Notes: a model not told the origin generated them from the letters alone. 64,000 nt of DNA from Clostridiales bacterium (GCA_022775085.1 JALFJQ010000047.1:1-64000); one strand, 5' to 3'. Shown: positions 15,254-24,594, counted from the stretch's first letter. Translations and numbers: made by a program.

Positions 15254-17122
15254 ATGACAACATACTATGGAGGAAGCTGCGATGTCGCCGTCGTCGGCGC
15301 GGGCCACGCAGGCATTGAAGCCGCCCTGGCTGCTGCCCGGCTGGGGCTGCACACCATCCTCTTTACCATCAATCTGGACGCGGTGGGCAATATGCCCTGC
15401 AACCCCGCCATCGGCGGCACCGGCAAGGGCCATCTGGTGCGGGAGTTGGACGCTCTCGGCGGAGAAATGGGTGTGGCGGCAGACCACTGCTGCATCCAGT
15501 ACCGGATGCTGAATAAGGGCAAAGGCCCCGCCGTCCACTCCCTGCGGGCACAGGCCGACCGCCGGGAATACCAGAAGTACATGAAGCACACGCTGGAATT
15601 ACAGGAGAATCTGGAGCTGAAGCAGGCGCAGATTGTGGCGGTTCTCACGGAAAACAGGGCAGTGACCGGGGTACGTACCCAGTTGGGAGCGGAGTATGCT
15701 GCAAAGGCGGTGGTCATTGCCACAGGCACGTATCTTGACAGCACCGTCATTACGGGAGAAAGCGTCATTCCCTCCGGCCCCGACGGGATGCACCCAAGCG
15801 TAGGGCTGGCGGACAATCTGCGTTCCCTTGGCCTGACTCTGCGCCGCTTCAAGACTGGTACGCCCCCACGGGTGAACCGCCGGAGCATTGACTTTTCCAG
15901 AATGGAAATCCAGCCGGGAGACGAAACCGTGGAACCATTCTCCTTCCGCACGGCGCACAAACCCAACAATTCAGCGGTGTGCTACCTGACCTACACCAAC
16001 GAGGAGACCCACAGAATCATCCGGGAGAATCTCCACCGCAGCCCCATGTACGACGGCACCATCTCCGGTGTCGGCCCCCGATACTGCCCCAGCATCGAGA
16101 CGAAAATCGTCCGCTTTGCCGACAAGCCCCGGCACCAGCTGTTTATCGAGCCTTGCGGGCTGGATACTGAGGAAATGTACATTCAGGGCTTTTCCAGCAG
16201 CCTGCCGGAGGATGTGCAGATCGCCATGCTGCGCACCATTCCCGGCCTTGAGCACGCGGAAATGATGCGCCCGGCCTACGCCATCGAATATGAGTGCGTA
16301 GACCCTACGGAACTGAAGCCTACGCTGGAAACCAAGGCTGTGTCCGGCCTCTACGGCGCGGGCCAGTTCAACGGCACCTCCGGCTATGAGGAAGCCGCCG
16401 CTCAGGGCCTTGTGGCAGGAGTCAACGCAGCGCTGAAATTGCTGGGCAAGCCCCCCATGATTCTCACCCGGGATACCAGCTACATCGGCACCCTGATTGA
16501 TGATCTGGTGACCAAGGGCACAGAAGAACCCTACCGCATCATGACCAGCCGGTCGGAGTACCGGCTGCTGCACCGGCAGGACAACGCCGACCAGCGGCTG
16601 ACCCATATCGGCGCGGAAATCGGGCTGGTTCCTCAGGCGCGGCTGAAAGCGGTGGAGGAAAAATATGAGCAGGTGCGACGGGAGGTAAATCGTCTGGAAA
16701 CCAGCGGCGTACCCGGCTCGGACGCACTGAACGCCATGCTGGAAGAGAAGGGATCCACGCCTGTGGCAAATTCCGCAAGGCTTGCCGACCTCCTGCGTCG
16801 GCCCCAGGTAACCTACGCCGACATTGCTCCCTTTGACGTGGAACATCCGGATTTGCCTGAGGCCGTGACGGAGGAAGTGGAGATTCAAATCAAGTATGCC
16901 GGGTATCTGGCCCGGCAGGAAAAGCAGGTGGCGGAATTCCGCCGGGAAGAAGCGAGACATATCCCCGAGGACATCGACTACCGGGCAATCACCGGCCTGC
17001 GGTTGGAAGCTCAGGAAAAGCTCAGTGCAATCCGCCCGATGTCCATCGGGCAGGCAGGACGCATTTCCGGCGTCAGCCCCGCGGACATCGCGGTGCTGCT
17101 GATTTATCTGGAGCAGAAATAG
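15254..17122 (+). CDS. mnmG: tRNA uridine-5-carboxymethylaminomethyl modification enzyme MnmG
   Basis: 622 residues from ATG 15254, eight bases after the nitroreductase. [19 protein letters not shown] is the FAD-binding motif; [19 protein letters not shown] and [15 protein letters not shown] are MnmG signatures. With MnmE it installs the cmnm5 group on wobble U34 of several tRNAs. MnmE is not in the window. Length and ends are normal for the family. Confidence 0.95.
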   Translation: MTTYYGGSCDVAVVGAGHAGIEAALAAARLGLHTILFTINLDAVGNMPCNPAIGGTGKGHLVRELDALGGEMGVAADHCCIQYRMLNKGKGPAVHSLRAQADRREYQKYMKHTLELQENLELKQAQIVAVLTENRAVTGVRTQLGAEYAAKAVVIATGTYLDSTVITGESVIPSGPDGMHPSVGLADNLRSLGLTLRRFKTGTPPRVNRRSIDFSRMEIQPGDETVEPFSFRTAHKPNNSAVCYLTYTNEETHRIIRENLHRSPMYDGTISGVGPRYCPSIETKIVRFADKPRHQLFIEPCGLDTEEMYIQGFSSSLPEDVQIAMLRTIPGLEHAEMMRPAYAIEYECVDPTELKPTLETKAVSGLYGAGQFNGTSGYEEAAAQGLVAGVNAALKLLGKPPMILTRDTSYIGTLIDDLVTKGTEEPYRIMTSRSEYRLLHRQDNADQRLTHIGAEIGLVPQARLKAVEEKYEQVRREVNRLETSGVPGSDALNAMLEEKGSTPVANSARLADLLRRPQVTYADIAPFDVEHPDLPEAVTEEVEIQIKYAGYLARQEKQVAEFRREEARHIPEDIDYRAITGLRLEAQEKLSAIRPMSIGQAGRISGVSPADIAVLLIYLEQK

Positions 17123-17175
17123 TTATTCGGCATCCGCAGGGTAGGTCAGGGTTTGCCCCTGACCACAGACAGCAA

Positions 17176-17201
17176 AAATGGGCGGCTCTTTTGAGCCGCC
17201 C
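17176..17201. terminator. Hairpin after mnmG
   Basis: GGGCGGCTC-TTTT-GAGCCGCCC, a perfect 9-bp stem. The T tract is better on the minus strand (AAAAAT before it on the plus strand), so on the plus strand it may be a weak terminator. Confidence 0.5.
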
Positions 17202-17314
17202 AACGCATCTATTTTAGCATAGGCAACCGTTCCGGTCAACAAAATAAATGTGATGTTGATGGGAATCTGCGTTTTGCATAAACAAGAATTAGCTATTTTA
17301 TATAATATTGCGGG

Positions 17315-17343
17315 TTGAAAAAGCGAAAACTTCGTGATAATAT
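17315..17343 (+). promoter_or_regulatory. Predicted promoter of an unassigned transcript
   Basis: TTGAAA, 17 bases, TAATAT in AT-rich sequence. No convincing open reading frame follows before the terminator at 17641. Confidence 0.5.
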
Positions 17344-17349
17344 ATAGTC

Positions 17350-17705
17350 GCAAAAGGAAAGCACCTTTCCAAAAGAAAGATTTCCTTTCACCGTTTTTTC
17401 TGGATAGAGCGTAAGGATGTAAGGTTGTTGAGAGTAATCAAAAGATAGCGATTTCCGGAAAATTCAGAAGAAACGGCAAGGCGGTTTATCGATTCCAAAA
17501 GTTCCAGCCTGTAAGAGCATCCCGCACAAAGGGACAAAAGTAGTGAAAACCGGGAATGTGGAATGAAAAAGGTCGGTGAAATCGTCAATCTGCAGAATGC
17601 GGAGGTAACCAAGATGTTAGATAATAAGAGTGAACAGAAGTGACCCTTGGCTGCAAAAAAACGTACTGATCACAAGGTACGGCAGTCAAGGGTCATTTCT
17701 TTTTT
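17350..17705 (+). ncRNA. Candidate non-coding transcript or decayed gene
   Basis: The 17123-17967 gap is unusually long for this region. A good promoter at 17315 and a strong terminator ending at 17705 frame about 350 bases. The sequence has small stems (for example GGAAAG/CTTTCC near 17357-17374) but I do not recognise tmRNA, RNase P, SRP or 6S RNA. A 26-residue peptide (ATG 17563 to TGA 17641) and an interrupted frame upstream of it suggest that a degenerate coding gene is also possible. Confidence 0.35.
17641..17705 (+). terminator. Strong terminator of the unassigned transcript
   Basis: TGACCCTTG (17641-17649) pairs with CAAGGGTCA (17687-17695) with further pairing inside, followed by TTTCTTTTTT. 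Confidence 0.75.
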
Positions 17706-17810
17706 GTGCCTGCTTTCCTGCCTGCGGTGTCAGATCTCCGGAAAATGGGCAGCCTGCGCATCGCGGATAGAAATGCGGCTGAAAAAAACGGAAAATCGCG
17801 CAAATTCTCC

Positions 17811-17839
17811 TTTACTTTTGGGCAAGCTTATGATATTAT
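17811..17839 (+). promoter_or_regulatory. Predicted rpsO promoter
   Basis: TTTACT, 17 bases, TATTAT. The roughly 120-base leader contains a small GACCGAAAGGTC hairpin at 17849-17860. Nothing else is recognised in it. Confidence 0.5.
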
Positions 17840-17967
17840 CATAAGGCTGACCGAAAGGTCGGAGAATATTTTTATGCCCGCCGCTCAGTTGTGGGAAAAC
17901 GCCAATCCGGCATTCCACTGGGCCCCTACTTGGCGGACGGGAATTGTATTGAAAGGTGGAAAACACA

Positions 17968-18234
17968 ATGATCCAGAAGGAAAAGAAGACCCAGGTCATC
18001 CTGGAGAACGCTACCCACGAGGGCGACACCGGTTCCCCCGAGGTTCAGGTCGCCATCCTGACTGCCCGTATCAACGAGCTGACCGAGCACCTGCGCACCC
18101 ATAAGCACGACAACCACTCCCGTCGTGGCCTGCTGATGATGGTCGGTAAGCGCCGCAAGATGCTGGACTATCTGGCCAACAAGGACATCAACCGCTACCG
18201 TGCTCTGATCGCCAAGCTGGGTATCCGTAAGTAA
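17968..18234 (+). CDS. rpsO: Ribosomal protein uS15
   Basis: 88 residues from ATG 17968 behind GAAAGGTGG. The sequence is a textbook uS15: [20 protein letters not shown], then [19 protein letters not shown]. It binds the central domain of 16S rRNA early in small-subunit assembly. It is followed by a 13-bp perfect hairpin and then pnp, the rpsO-pnp order seen in many bacteria. Confidence 0.97.
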   Translation: MIQKEKKTQVILENATHEGDTGSPEVQVAILTARINELTEHLRTHKHDNHSRRGLLMMVGKRRKMLDYLANKDINRYRALIAKLGIRK

Positions 18235-18241
18235 GTTATTT

Positions 18242-18275
18242 GAAAGGGCGACGGACACCGTCGCCCTTTCTTGAG
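18242..18275 (+). terminator. Hairpin between rpsO and pnp
   Basis: GAAAGGGCGACGG (18242-18254) and CCGTCGCCCTTTC (18258-18270) form a perfect 13-bp stem with a 3-base loop. The T tract is short, so some read-through into pnp is likely. Confidence 0.65.
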
Positions 18276-18279
18276 TACC

Positions 18280-18349
18280 TCGGGAGAATTTTAGCAGTTG
18301 AATGGGCTGCCGAAGCTTCGGCATTCGATTCAAGTGCTAAACCTCCCGA
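18280..18349 (+). promoter_or_regulatory. Long leader stem-loop upstream of pnp
   Basis: Nested pairs: TCGGGAG/CTCCCGA (18280-18286, 18343-18349), TTTAGCA/TGCTAAA, TTGAAT/ATTCAA, and the tip TGCCGAAGCTTCGGCA (18308-18323). The structure is 70 bases long and ends just before the ribosome site. In Escherichia coli a pnp leader stem cut by RNase III allows PNPase to control its own mRNA; the same logic is plausible here but inferred. Confidence 0.65.
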
Positions 18350-18376
18350 ACCACAAATATACAAGGAGGTTTTTTC

Positions 18377-20500
18377 GTGATCACCCATAAGCAGTATCCC
18401 AATCATCATGTCTATGAAATGGAAATCGGCGGCCGCCCCTTTACCGTGGAGACCGGTAAGGTGGCAGAGCTGGCCAACGCCGAGTGCATCTGCCGCTACG
18501 GCGACACCGTGGTGCTGACCACCTGCACCTGCAACCCCATCCCCAAGGCCGGCATCGACTACTTCCCTCTGACCATCGAGTTTGAGGAGCGGATGTACGC
18601 CGTGGGCCGCATTCCCGGCTCCTTCAACCGCCGGGAGGGCAAGCCCTCTGAGCGGGGCATCCTGAACAGCCGGATCATCGACCGGCCCATGCGCCCCCTG
18701 TTCGACGAGGAGCTGCGCAACGACACCGTCGTGACCTGCACCGTGCTGGCCAATGATTACGACAACCCCGTGGAGATTGTCGCTTCTCTGGGCGCTTCCA
18801 TCGCCATCGCGTCCTCTGACGTGCCCTGGAACGGCCCCGTGGCTACCACCAATGTGGCCCACCTGAACGGCAAGTATATTATCAATCCCTCCGCTGACGA
18901 GCGGGCTGCCTGCGACTGCTTCGTGTGCATCTCCTCCACCTTCGAGAAGGTGGTCATGATCGAGACCGAGGCCAACGAGGCTCCCGAATCTGTCGTTCTG
19001 GAGGCCATCCGGTTGGCCCACGAGACCAACATGGAGATCGTCAAGTTCATTAACTCCATCGTCGCCGAGATTGGCAAGCCCAAGTTCACCTTCGAGAAGG
19101 CCGCCGTCAACCACGAGCTGCTGGACGACCTGATGAACTATGGTCTGAACCAGATTGAGTACGCTCTGGACACCGACGACAAGAACGTCCGGGAAGAGCG
19201 TCTGACCGCCGCCCGCCTGGATTTCCAGGAGAAATTCGGCGAGAAGTACGAGGATTTCGACACCCACATCGAGGTGTGCCTGTACAAGATGCAGAAGAAG
19301 GTCGTCAAGAAGTGGCTGCTGCAGGGCAAGCGTGTGGATGGCCGCGGTATGGACGACATCCGTCCTCTGGACGCCGAGGTGGGCGTTCTGCCCCGGGTCC
19401 ACGGCTCCGGCCTGTTCTCCCGCGGTCAGACTCAGGTGCTGTCCATCTGCACCCTGAACACCCTGTCCGCCGCCCAGAAGCTTGACACCATCTACCCCGA
19501 GGAGACCAAGCGCTATATCCACCACTACAACTTCCCCGCTTACTCCACCGGTGAGGCCCGGGCTGCTCGCTCCACCTCCCGTCGTGAGATCGGTCACGGT
19601 GCTCTGGCTGAGAAGGCGCTGCTGCCCGTGATCCCCAGCGTGGAGGAGTTCCCCTATGCCATCCGCGTGGTGTCCGAGGTGCTGTCCTCCAACGGCTCCA
19701 CCTCTCAGGGCTCCATCTGCGGCTCTACTCTGGCTCTGATGGACGCCGGTGTGCCTATCAAGCGGCCTGTTGCCGGCATTTCCTGCGGCCTGATCTCCGA
19801 TCAGGAGACCGGCGAGTGGAGAACCTTTACCGACATTCAGGGTGTTGAGGACTTCCACGGTGAAATGGACTTCAAGGTCGCCGGTACCACCGAGGGCATC
19901 ACCGCCATCCAGATGGATCTGAAGAACCGTGGCCTGACCATGGAGATCATTGCGGACGCTCTGGAGCGCTGCCGCAAGGCCCGTCTGGAGATCATCTCCG
20001 AGGTCATCCTGAAGGCCATTCCCGCACCCCGCGAGGAGGTTTCCGAGTACGCCCCCAAGATGATTTCTCTGAAGATCCCCGTGGACAAGATCCGGGAGGT
20101 CATCGGCTCCGGCGGCAAGACCATCCAGAAGATCTGCGCCGACACCGGTGCCAAGGTGGACATCGACGATGACGGCTCCGTGTTCATCTCTGCTGTGGAT
20201 GCCGCTGCCGCCAACGCCGCCAAGAAGATGGTGGACGACATCTGCTTCGTGCCCGAGGTGGGTAAGCTCTACTACGGCAAGGTGGTTCGCATCCTGCCCA
20301 TCGGCGCTTTCGTGGAAATCGCTCCCGGCCATGACGGCATGGTGCACATCTCCAAGCTGGAGAACCGCCGGGTTGAGAAGGTCGAGGACGTGCTGAACCT
20401 GGGCGATATGACCTGGGTCAAGTTCATGGGCTTCGATGAGAAGGGCCGCGCCAACTTCAGCCGCAAGGACGCCCTGAAGGAAATGGCAGAGAAGGGCTGA
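18377..20500 (+). CDS. pnp: Polyribonucleotide nucleotidyltransferase
   Basis: 707 residues from GTG 18377 behind AAGGAGG. Two RNase PH domains (about 10-225 and 315-545), then a KH domain (IREVIGSGGKTIQKICADTG) and an S1 domain (YYGKVVRILPIGAFVEI, HISKL). The enzyme degrades RNA phosphorolytically from the 3' end. All domains are complete, and the length is usual. The leader stem-loop ahead of it suggests autoregulation. Confidence 0.96.
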   Translation: MITHKQYPNHHVYEMEIGGRPFTVETGKVAELANAECICRYGDTVVLTTCTCNPIPKAGIDYFPLTIEFEERMYAVGRIPGSFNRREGKPSERGILNSRIIDRPMRPLFDEELRNDTVVTCTVLANDYDNPVEIVASLGASIAIASSDVPWNGPVATTNVAHLNGKYIINPSADERAACDCFVCISSTFEKVVMIETEANEAPESVVLEAIRLAHETNMEIVKFINSIVAEIGKPKFTFEKAAVNHELLDDLMNYGLNQIEYALDTDDKNVREERLTAARLDFQEKFGEKYEDFDTHIEVCLYKMQKKVVKKWLLQGKRVDGRGMDDIRPLDAEVGVLPRVHGSGLFSRGQTQVLSICTLNTLSAAQKLDTIYPEETKRYIHHYNFPAYSTGEARAARSTSRREIGHGALAEKALLPVIPSVEEFPYAIRVVSEVLSSNGSTSQGSICGSTLALMDAGVPIKRPVAGISCGLISDQETGEWRTFTDIQGVEDFHGEMDFKVAGTTEGITAIQMDLKNRGLTMEIIADALERCRKARLEIISEVILKAIPAPREEVSEYAPKMISLKIPVDKIREVIGSGGKTIQKICADTGAKVDIDDDGSVFISAVDAAAANAAKKMVDDICFVPEVGKLYYGKVVRILPIGAFVEIAPGHDGMVHISKLENRRVEKVEDVLNLGDMTWVKFMGFDEKGRANFSRKDALKEMAEKG

Positions 20501-20521
20501 ACTTCTCCCAATGCAATAAAC

Positions 20522-20553
20522 ACCCGCCCTGTGTATGCAGGGCGGGTTCTTTC
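20522..20553 (+). terminator. pnp terminator
   Basis: ACCCGCCCTG (20522-20531) with CAGGGCGGGT (20538-20547), then TTCTTTCT. Confidence 0.8.
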
Positions 20554-20565
20554 TGCGCAAAGATA

Positions 20566-20594
20566 TTGACAAATCAACCTTGCTGTGATATACT
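20566..20594 (+). promoter_or_regulatory. marR promoter, near consensus
   Basis: TTGACA, 17 bases, TATACT. A palindrome lies right at the expected transcription start. Confidence 0.75.
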
Positions 20595-20598
20595 GCCG

Positions 20599-20616
20599 AA
20601 GTTGAACTGTCAACTT
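20599..20616. promoter_or_regulatory. Palindromic operator, probably for the MarR protein
   Basis: AAGTTGA-ACTG-TCAACTT is a perfect 7-bp inverted repeat starting five bases after the -10 box. MarR proteins usually repress their own operon from such sites. Confidence 0.65.
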
Positions 20617-20664
20617 GTATGGAATGCCAAATTGTCGGGGTCATGACCTCAGAAAGGAGTCCCC

Positions 20665-21114
20665 ATGCTTGACCGTTTTGAAAAATTTTCCCTTGCCATT
20701 GCGGAGATCAACCGCTGCTGGCACAAAATTGCCGGCGAGGAACTGGCTAAATATTCCCTGAAAGCCTCCCACGTCAGCTACCTTCTGGCCCTGTATCGCA
20801 ATCCCGAGGGGCTGACCGCTCCCAGGCTGGCAGAGCTGTGCGACCGGGACAAGGCGGATGTCTCCAGGATGCTGTCCATTTTGGAAGCCAAAGGGCTGGT
20901 GACCAAAGATGGCAACGGCGGGAGCCGTTACCGGGGCTGCCTTCGCCTGACTTCCGAGGGCCAGACGGTGGCAAAGGAGCTGTCCCAGCGGGCAGCGCTT
21001 GCTGTGGAGCAGGCAGGCGCGGGTCTGACCGAACAGGAGCGGATCATGTTCTATGCCGCTCTGGAAACCATTACCAAGAATCTACGCAGAATCTGTCAGG
21101 AGGGACTGCAATGA
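20665..21114 (+). CDS. MarR-family transcriptional regulator
   Basis: 149 residues from ATG 20665 behind AGAAAGGAG. The winged helix covers residues 35-110: HVSYLLALYRNPEGLTAPRL, then DKADVSRMLSILEAKGLVTK (recognition helix) and a wing with SRYRGCLRLT. It probably represses its own promoter through the palindrome at 20599. Its stop overlaps the following dehydrogenase start as ATGA, so that gene was its regulated partner before it was truncated. Confidence 0.9.
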   Translation: MLDRFEKFSLAIAEINRCWHKIAGEELAKYSLKASHVSYLLALYRNPEGLTAPRLAELCDRDKADVSRMLSILEAKGLVTKDGNGGSRYRGCLRLTSEGQTVAKELSQRAALAVEQAGAGLTEQERIMFYAALETITKNLRRICQEGLQ

Positions 21115-21788
21115 ATCCCACCAAAGCCATTTACTGCCGCACGGTTCAGGCGGTGCTGCGGGCCGCGCTGCCTGTGCTGCCCTACCGGGAGCCGGAAATT
21201 TTCCGCAGCTGTGCCGAACTGAGCGTCGTATTTTCCCAAAAGCACATCCAACGTGTGCTGATCGTCACCGATGAGGGCATCGCCGCTCAGCTGGAAGCCG
21301 CCCTTGAGCGGTGCAATGTTGCCTACACCGTCTACTCCGAGACCCGGCCCAATCCCACCATCGACAACGTGGAAGCCGCCCTTTGGCTCTACCACCGGGA
21401 CAACTGTCAGGCTCTCATCGCCATTGGCGGCGGTTCCTCCATGGACTGCGCCAAGGCCGTAGGCGCCCGCATTGCCCGGCCCCGAACCCAACTGGGCAAG
21501 CTCAAGGGCACCCTGCGGATTCTACACAAGCTGCCCACCCTCATCGCCATCCCCACCACCGCCGGAACCGGCAGCGAAACCACCCTGGCGGCGGTGATTA
21601 CCGACAGCGGGAAGAAGCACAAGTACGTTATGAACGATTTCGTGCTGATTCCCCGCTATGTGGCCAGCCTCACCCGCTCCCTGCCCCCGCACCTGACCTC
21701 CACCACCGCTAAATTCTCCTTTATCTCACGAATCAATTGGGCAGAAGCCATAAAACAATCCTTGCGAACCAGCGCTGGAATGCACTGA
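21111..21788 (+). pseudogene. Iron-containing alcohol dehydrogenase, 3' truncated
   Basis: Good homology runs to about 21710: IAIGGGSSMDCAKAVGAR (NAD-binding), PTTAGTGSETT, then LTRSLPPHLTSTTA. Intact family members continue with a metal-binding helical domain bearing histidines (about 380 residues in total). Here the frame passes abruptly into unrelated sequence (KFSFISRINW...) and stops at 21788 after 225 residues. The iron ligands are therefore lost. The truncation abuts a terminator-like hairpin, suggesting a deletion or repeat insertion. It is coupled to marR. Confidence 0.8.
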
Positions 21789-21804
21789 GCCGCAAGGATT
21801 TTTT
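21757..21804. terminator. Hairpin between the truncated dehydrogenase and tatD
   Basis: AATCCTTGCG (21757-21766) pairs with CGCAAGGATT (21791-21800), followed by TTTTTT on the plus strand. It can serve both convergent transcripts. Confidence 0.6.
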
Positions 21805-22566
21805 CTACATACGGTATAGCTTTTTCCCGTTTTCCATGGTGATTTTATGGATTTCTTCCACGGGCAGGCCTCGGATCTCTGCCAGTTTTTCCGCCATGCG
21901 GTAGAGTCTGCCGGGATCGTTGCGTTTGCCCCGGAAGGGTTCCGGGGACATATAGGGGCAGTCGGTTTCCAGCACGATGCGGTCAAGTGGGATGGACGCG
22001 GCGGTCTCCACGGCTTTGCGGGCGTTTTTGAAGGTCAGCACCCCGGTGAAACCGATGTACCAGCCCCGTTCAACTAACCATTTCGCCATCTCGGCAGAGC
22101 CGGAATAGCAGTGGAACACGCCCTTCACCGTGGGAAATTCCTCCACAATCCGCATTCCGTCCTCGTGGGCCTCCCGCTCGTGGACGATCACGGGCAAATC
22201 AAGTTCCTCTGCCAGCGCCATCTGAGCGCGGAAGGCCTCCAGCTGGCGCTGTCTGGGGATGTCCTCGTAGTGGTAATCCAAGCCGATCTCGCCAATGGCG
22301 AGAATTTTTTTGTTTTGTTTACATAACTCTCTGTACGCATCCAGAACCTCTGACGTAACCTCATCGGCGGCGTCCGGGTGGGAGCCGACGGCGGCGTAAA
22401 TGTAGTCGTACCGCTCTGCCAGCAACCCGGCGTTCCGGGAGGATGCCAGAGAACAGCCCGGATTCATGAGCAGGCCGATGCCCTGCTCCGGCAGTCGGGC
22501 CAGCAGTTCTTCCCGATCCTCGTCAAAGGCCCGGTCGTCCATATGGGCGTGGGTGTCAAACAGCAT
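21805..22566 (-). CDS. tatD: TatD-family metal-dependent DNase
   Basis: 253 residues from ATG 22566 behind AGAAGGAG. DTHAHMDD at the N-terminus, GEIGLDYHY, VIVHEREAHED, FHCYSGS and ETDCPYMSP are the metal-binding motifs of the TatD TIM barrel. These enzymes act as 3'-5' exonucleases in DNA repair; the amidohydrolase-like fold is certain, the exact substrate is not. The start overlaps the end of the phosphopantetheinyl transferase gene upstream, so both are in one operon. Confidence 0.92.
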   Translation of the reverse strand: MLFDTHAHMDDRAFDEDREELLARLPEQGIGLLMNPGCSLASSRNAGLLAERYDYIYAAVGSHPDAADEVTSEVLDAYRELCKQNKKILAIGEIGLDYHYEDIPRQRQLEAFRAQMALAEELDLPVIVHEREAHEDGMRIVEEFPTVKGVFHCYSGSAEMAKWLVERGWYIGFTGVLTFKNARKAVETAASIPLDRIVLETDCPYMSPEPFRGKRNDPGRLYRMAEKLAEIRGLPVEEIHKITMENGKKLYRM

Positions 22567-23041
22567 AGGCTTCTCCTTCTCTCAAAATCGCTACCAAACA
22601 GCCGTCCAGTTCCCGGACACGAGGGTCGTCCAGAGAAAAAGCGGTGTCGTTGGGGTAGCCGTGCAGACCCCGTCCGCTGAGCTTCGCCGCCGCTTCTTTC
22701 AGTACCCAAAAGGTCAAAAGCGCGCGTTTTTTGTCAGGGGTGGTGTAAAATTGGGCCGTCTCGTCGGGAGAGAGAATTTTTTCCGCCAGGGACAGGTTCA
22801 CCCGGCGGTTGAGTTCTTCCGCGTCGATGGCGATATTTTCCTTCGCCAACACACAAAATGCGTGATTTTTCGTGTGGCTGATGGAAAAATGCCAATCGCC
22901 CTCCGCAAAGGCGGGCTTTCCCCACTCCCCAATGACAATGGGCGGCAGGGGCTGTCCGGTGGCTTCCCCGTAAAGCTGGGCAAGCAGCGCACGCCCGGCT
23001 TCGTGGCCGGTGCGCCCGTCAAGGACGCAGGATGCCAGCAT
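22556..23041 (-). CDS. 4'-phosphopantetheinyl transferase superfamily protein
   Basis: 161 residues from ATG 23041, overlapping the upstream stop as TGATG. WGKPAFAEGDWHFSISHT is the substrate-binding motif, AIDAEEL holds the metal-binding acidic pair, and FWVLKEAAAKLSGRGL is the signature motif. The enzyme moves phosphopantetheine from CoA to a carrier protein serine. It is short (Sfp enzymes are about 220 residues). No peptide or polyketide synthase is nearby, so the target carrier is unknown. Confidence 0.85.
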   Translation of the reverse strand: MLASCVLDGRTGHEAGRALLAQLYGEATGQPLPPIVIGEWGKPAFAEGDWHFSISHTKNHAFCVLAKENIAIDAEELNRRVNLSLAEKILSPDETAQFYTTPDKKRALLTFWVLKEAAAKLSGRGLHGYPNDTAFSLDDPRVRELDGCLVAILREGEAYAV

Positions 23042-23574
23042 CACAGGGCATCGATGATGTTGGGGTCATCATCCCCCCGATTCTTCTTTTCCCAGATGCG
23101 CTCAGCCAGCATACCGCCGCCCACTGCCAGAATCACAAGGCCGCACAGGGAGAACACCATCCGGGAGGCGGTCATGGGCAGCAGAATCAGCACCAAGCCC
23201 AGCACCGCCGTCACCGCGGACAGTGCTTTACCCTGGGCAAACACAGATTGGGTAAAGTCCCGGATGCCACGGAGCAGAACGAACAAGCCGACGATCCGCC
23301 CGCCCCAGGCAGCCCAGGCCAGCGGATGGCTCATAAACCAGCGGCCCAGGCCCACAAGGACAAGAATTGTCAGAATTTTCGATAATGACCAGTTGCCATC
23401 CACCACCATGGCCACGGCAATCACAATACCAGCCATCATCAGACCCCACCCCGCCACCTTGGAGATCAGCGCGGAAGCCATATCCGGGCAGAAGATCAGC
23501 ACCAGACCCAGCAGGATCAGCACCGCCGGGGTAGCAAATCGGGAAATCAATGCGGAAATTTGGTGTTTTTTCAT
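23041..23574 (-). CDS. DUF308-type membrane protein
   Basis: 177 residues from ATG 23574 (AGAGGTGAT in front; GTG 23583 is an alternative). About six hydrophobic segments in pairs, with ALISKVAGWGLMMAGIVI and LLRGIRDF typical of HdeD/DUF308 repeats. Function unknown; integral to the membrane. First gene of a small operon with the phosphopantetheinyl transferase and tatD. Confidence 0.75.
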   Translation of the reverse strand: MKKHQISALISRFATPAVLILLGLVLIFCPDMASALISKVAGWGLMMAGIVIAVAMVVDGNWSLSKILTILVLVGLGRWFMSHPLAWAAWGGRIVGLFVLLRGIRDFTQSVFAQGKALSAVTAVLGLVLILLPMTASRMVFSLCGLVILAVGGGMLAERIWEKKNRGDDDPNIIDAL

Positions 23575-23620
23575 TGGTATCACCTCTTGCCTTCCAGTAT
23601 AGCCCGGAAAGAGTCGAAAG

Positions 23621-24403
23621 TCAACCCAGCATTACGTCCAGCAGCATCATGGCGGCAAAGCCCAGCACGATGCCCATGGTGGCAAAATAGGGCTGCTCCT
23701 GCTGGTTTTTCTGGCACTCCGGGATCAGCTCATGGACTGCCACCAGAATCATGGCTCCCGCTGCGAAAGACAGGGCGTAGGGGAGCATACTTTCTACGTA
23801 CAGCACAAGCCATGCCCCTATCACCCCAGCTACCGGCTCCACCAGCGCCGAGGCCTGCCCAACAAGAAAACTCTTTCCCCGGCTCCAACCCTCCCGACGC
23901 AATGGCACGGAGACTGCCGCCCCCTCGGGAAAATTCTGCAAGCCGATGCCCACCGCCACGGACACCGCCCCCATCAGGCTATCCATAGAACAGCCCTGTT
24001 GGAGTGCGCCGAAGGCCACGCCTACCGCCAGCCCCTCTGGGATGTTGTGGATGGTGATGGACAGTACCAGCAGAATGATCCGCCGGACACCGCCGCTTTC
24101 CACCTTCCCCAGGGAACGGGATACCAGCTTATCCGATGCCCAGAGAAACAGTGCCCCGGTGAGAAACCCGATGGTAGCCACGAACCATGCAGGCAGTCCC
24201 GGCAGCTGCTCCGCCCTCGCAATGGCTGGGTCCAAAAGCGACCAGAAGCTGGCAGCAATCATGACCCCCGCCGAAAAACCCAGCATGAGGTTCAGAACCT
24301 TCGGCCGGGGGGATGTAAAGAAAACCACCGTCGCCGCGCCAAGGGCCGTAACGAACCACGTGCCCAGCGTGGCGATCAGCGCCATCAGAACAAAGGAATT
24401 CAT
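23621..24403 (-). CDS. ZIP-family metal transporter
   Basis: 260 residues from ATG 24403 behind AGGAGGTGCGAT; longer in-frame starts reach into a repeat and are rejected. Eight membrane helices. ITIHNIPEGLAVGVAFG (TM4) and GIGLQNFPEGAAVSVPLRRE (TM5) carry the H-N-x-P-E-G and N-x-P-E-G metal-site motifs of the ZupT/GufA branch. It imports zinc or other divalent metals. Downstream of a repeat element and apparently monocistronic. Confidence 0.9.
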   Translation of the reverse strand: MNSFVLMALIATLGTWFVTALGAATVVFFTSPRPKVLNLMLGFSAGVMIAASFWSLLDPAIARAEQLPGLPAWFVATIGFLTGALFLWASDKLVSRSLGKVESGGVRRIILLVLSITIHNIPEGLAVGVAFGALQQGCSMDSLMGAVSVAVGIGLQNFPEGAAVSVPLRREGWSRGKSFLVGQASALVEPVAGVIGAWLVLYVESMLPYALSFAAGAMILVAVHELIPECQKNQQEQPYFATMGIVLGFAAMMLLDVMLG

Positions 24404-24462
24404 ATCGCACCTCCTGTCACCAGTATAGGCGAAATTCCGGGAAAGGTGCGGAATAAGAAGGA

Positions 24463-24588
24463 TGTCATTGCGAACCAGTCCGCAGACTGGTGTGGCAATC
24501 CGTTCTCTCTTAAAATGCCGGTTGTTGGGCATCCCATGGGAGACGGATTGCCACACCAGTGACATCGGTCACTTACTTCGCAATGACA
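24463..24588. repeat. Palindromic repeat, TGTCATTGCGAACCAG type
   Basis: The ends are TGTCATTGCGAACCAG and its inverted form near 24572-24588 (TTCGCAATGACA), with the inner pair GGTGTGGCAATCCG / CGGATTGCCACACC. About 126 bases, no open frame. I recall that repeats with these words are widespread in Oscillospirales and other Clostridia. Confidence 0.75.
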
Positions 24589-24594
24589 AGTTTC

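Noticed and set aside
17563..17643. 26-residue peptide gene before the strong terminator
   Set aside because: Ribosome site is poor and no family is known; mentioned within the candidate transcript only.
18236..20644. 802-residue open frame on the minus strand opposite pnp
   Set aside because: Shadow of a GC-rich gene with strong codon bias; pnp on the plus strand is complete and certain. Composition is glycine/leucine/histidine-rich and without motifs.
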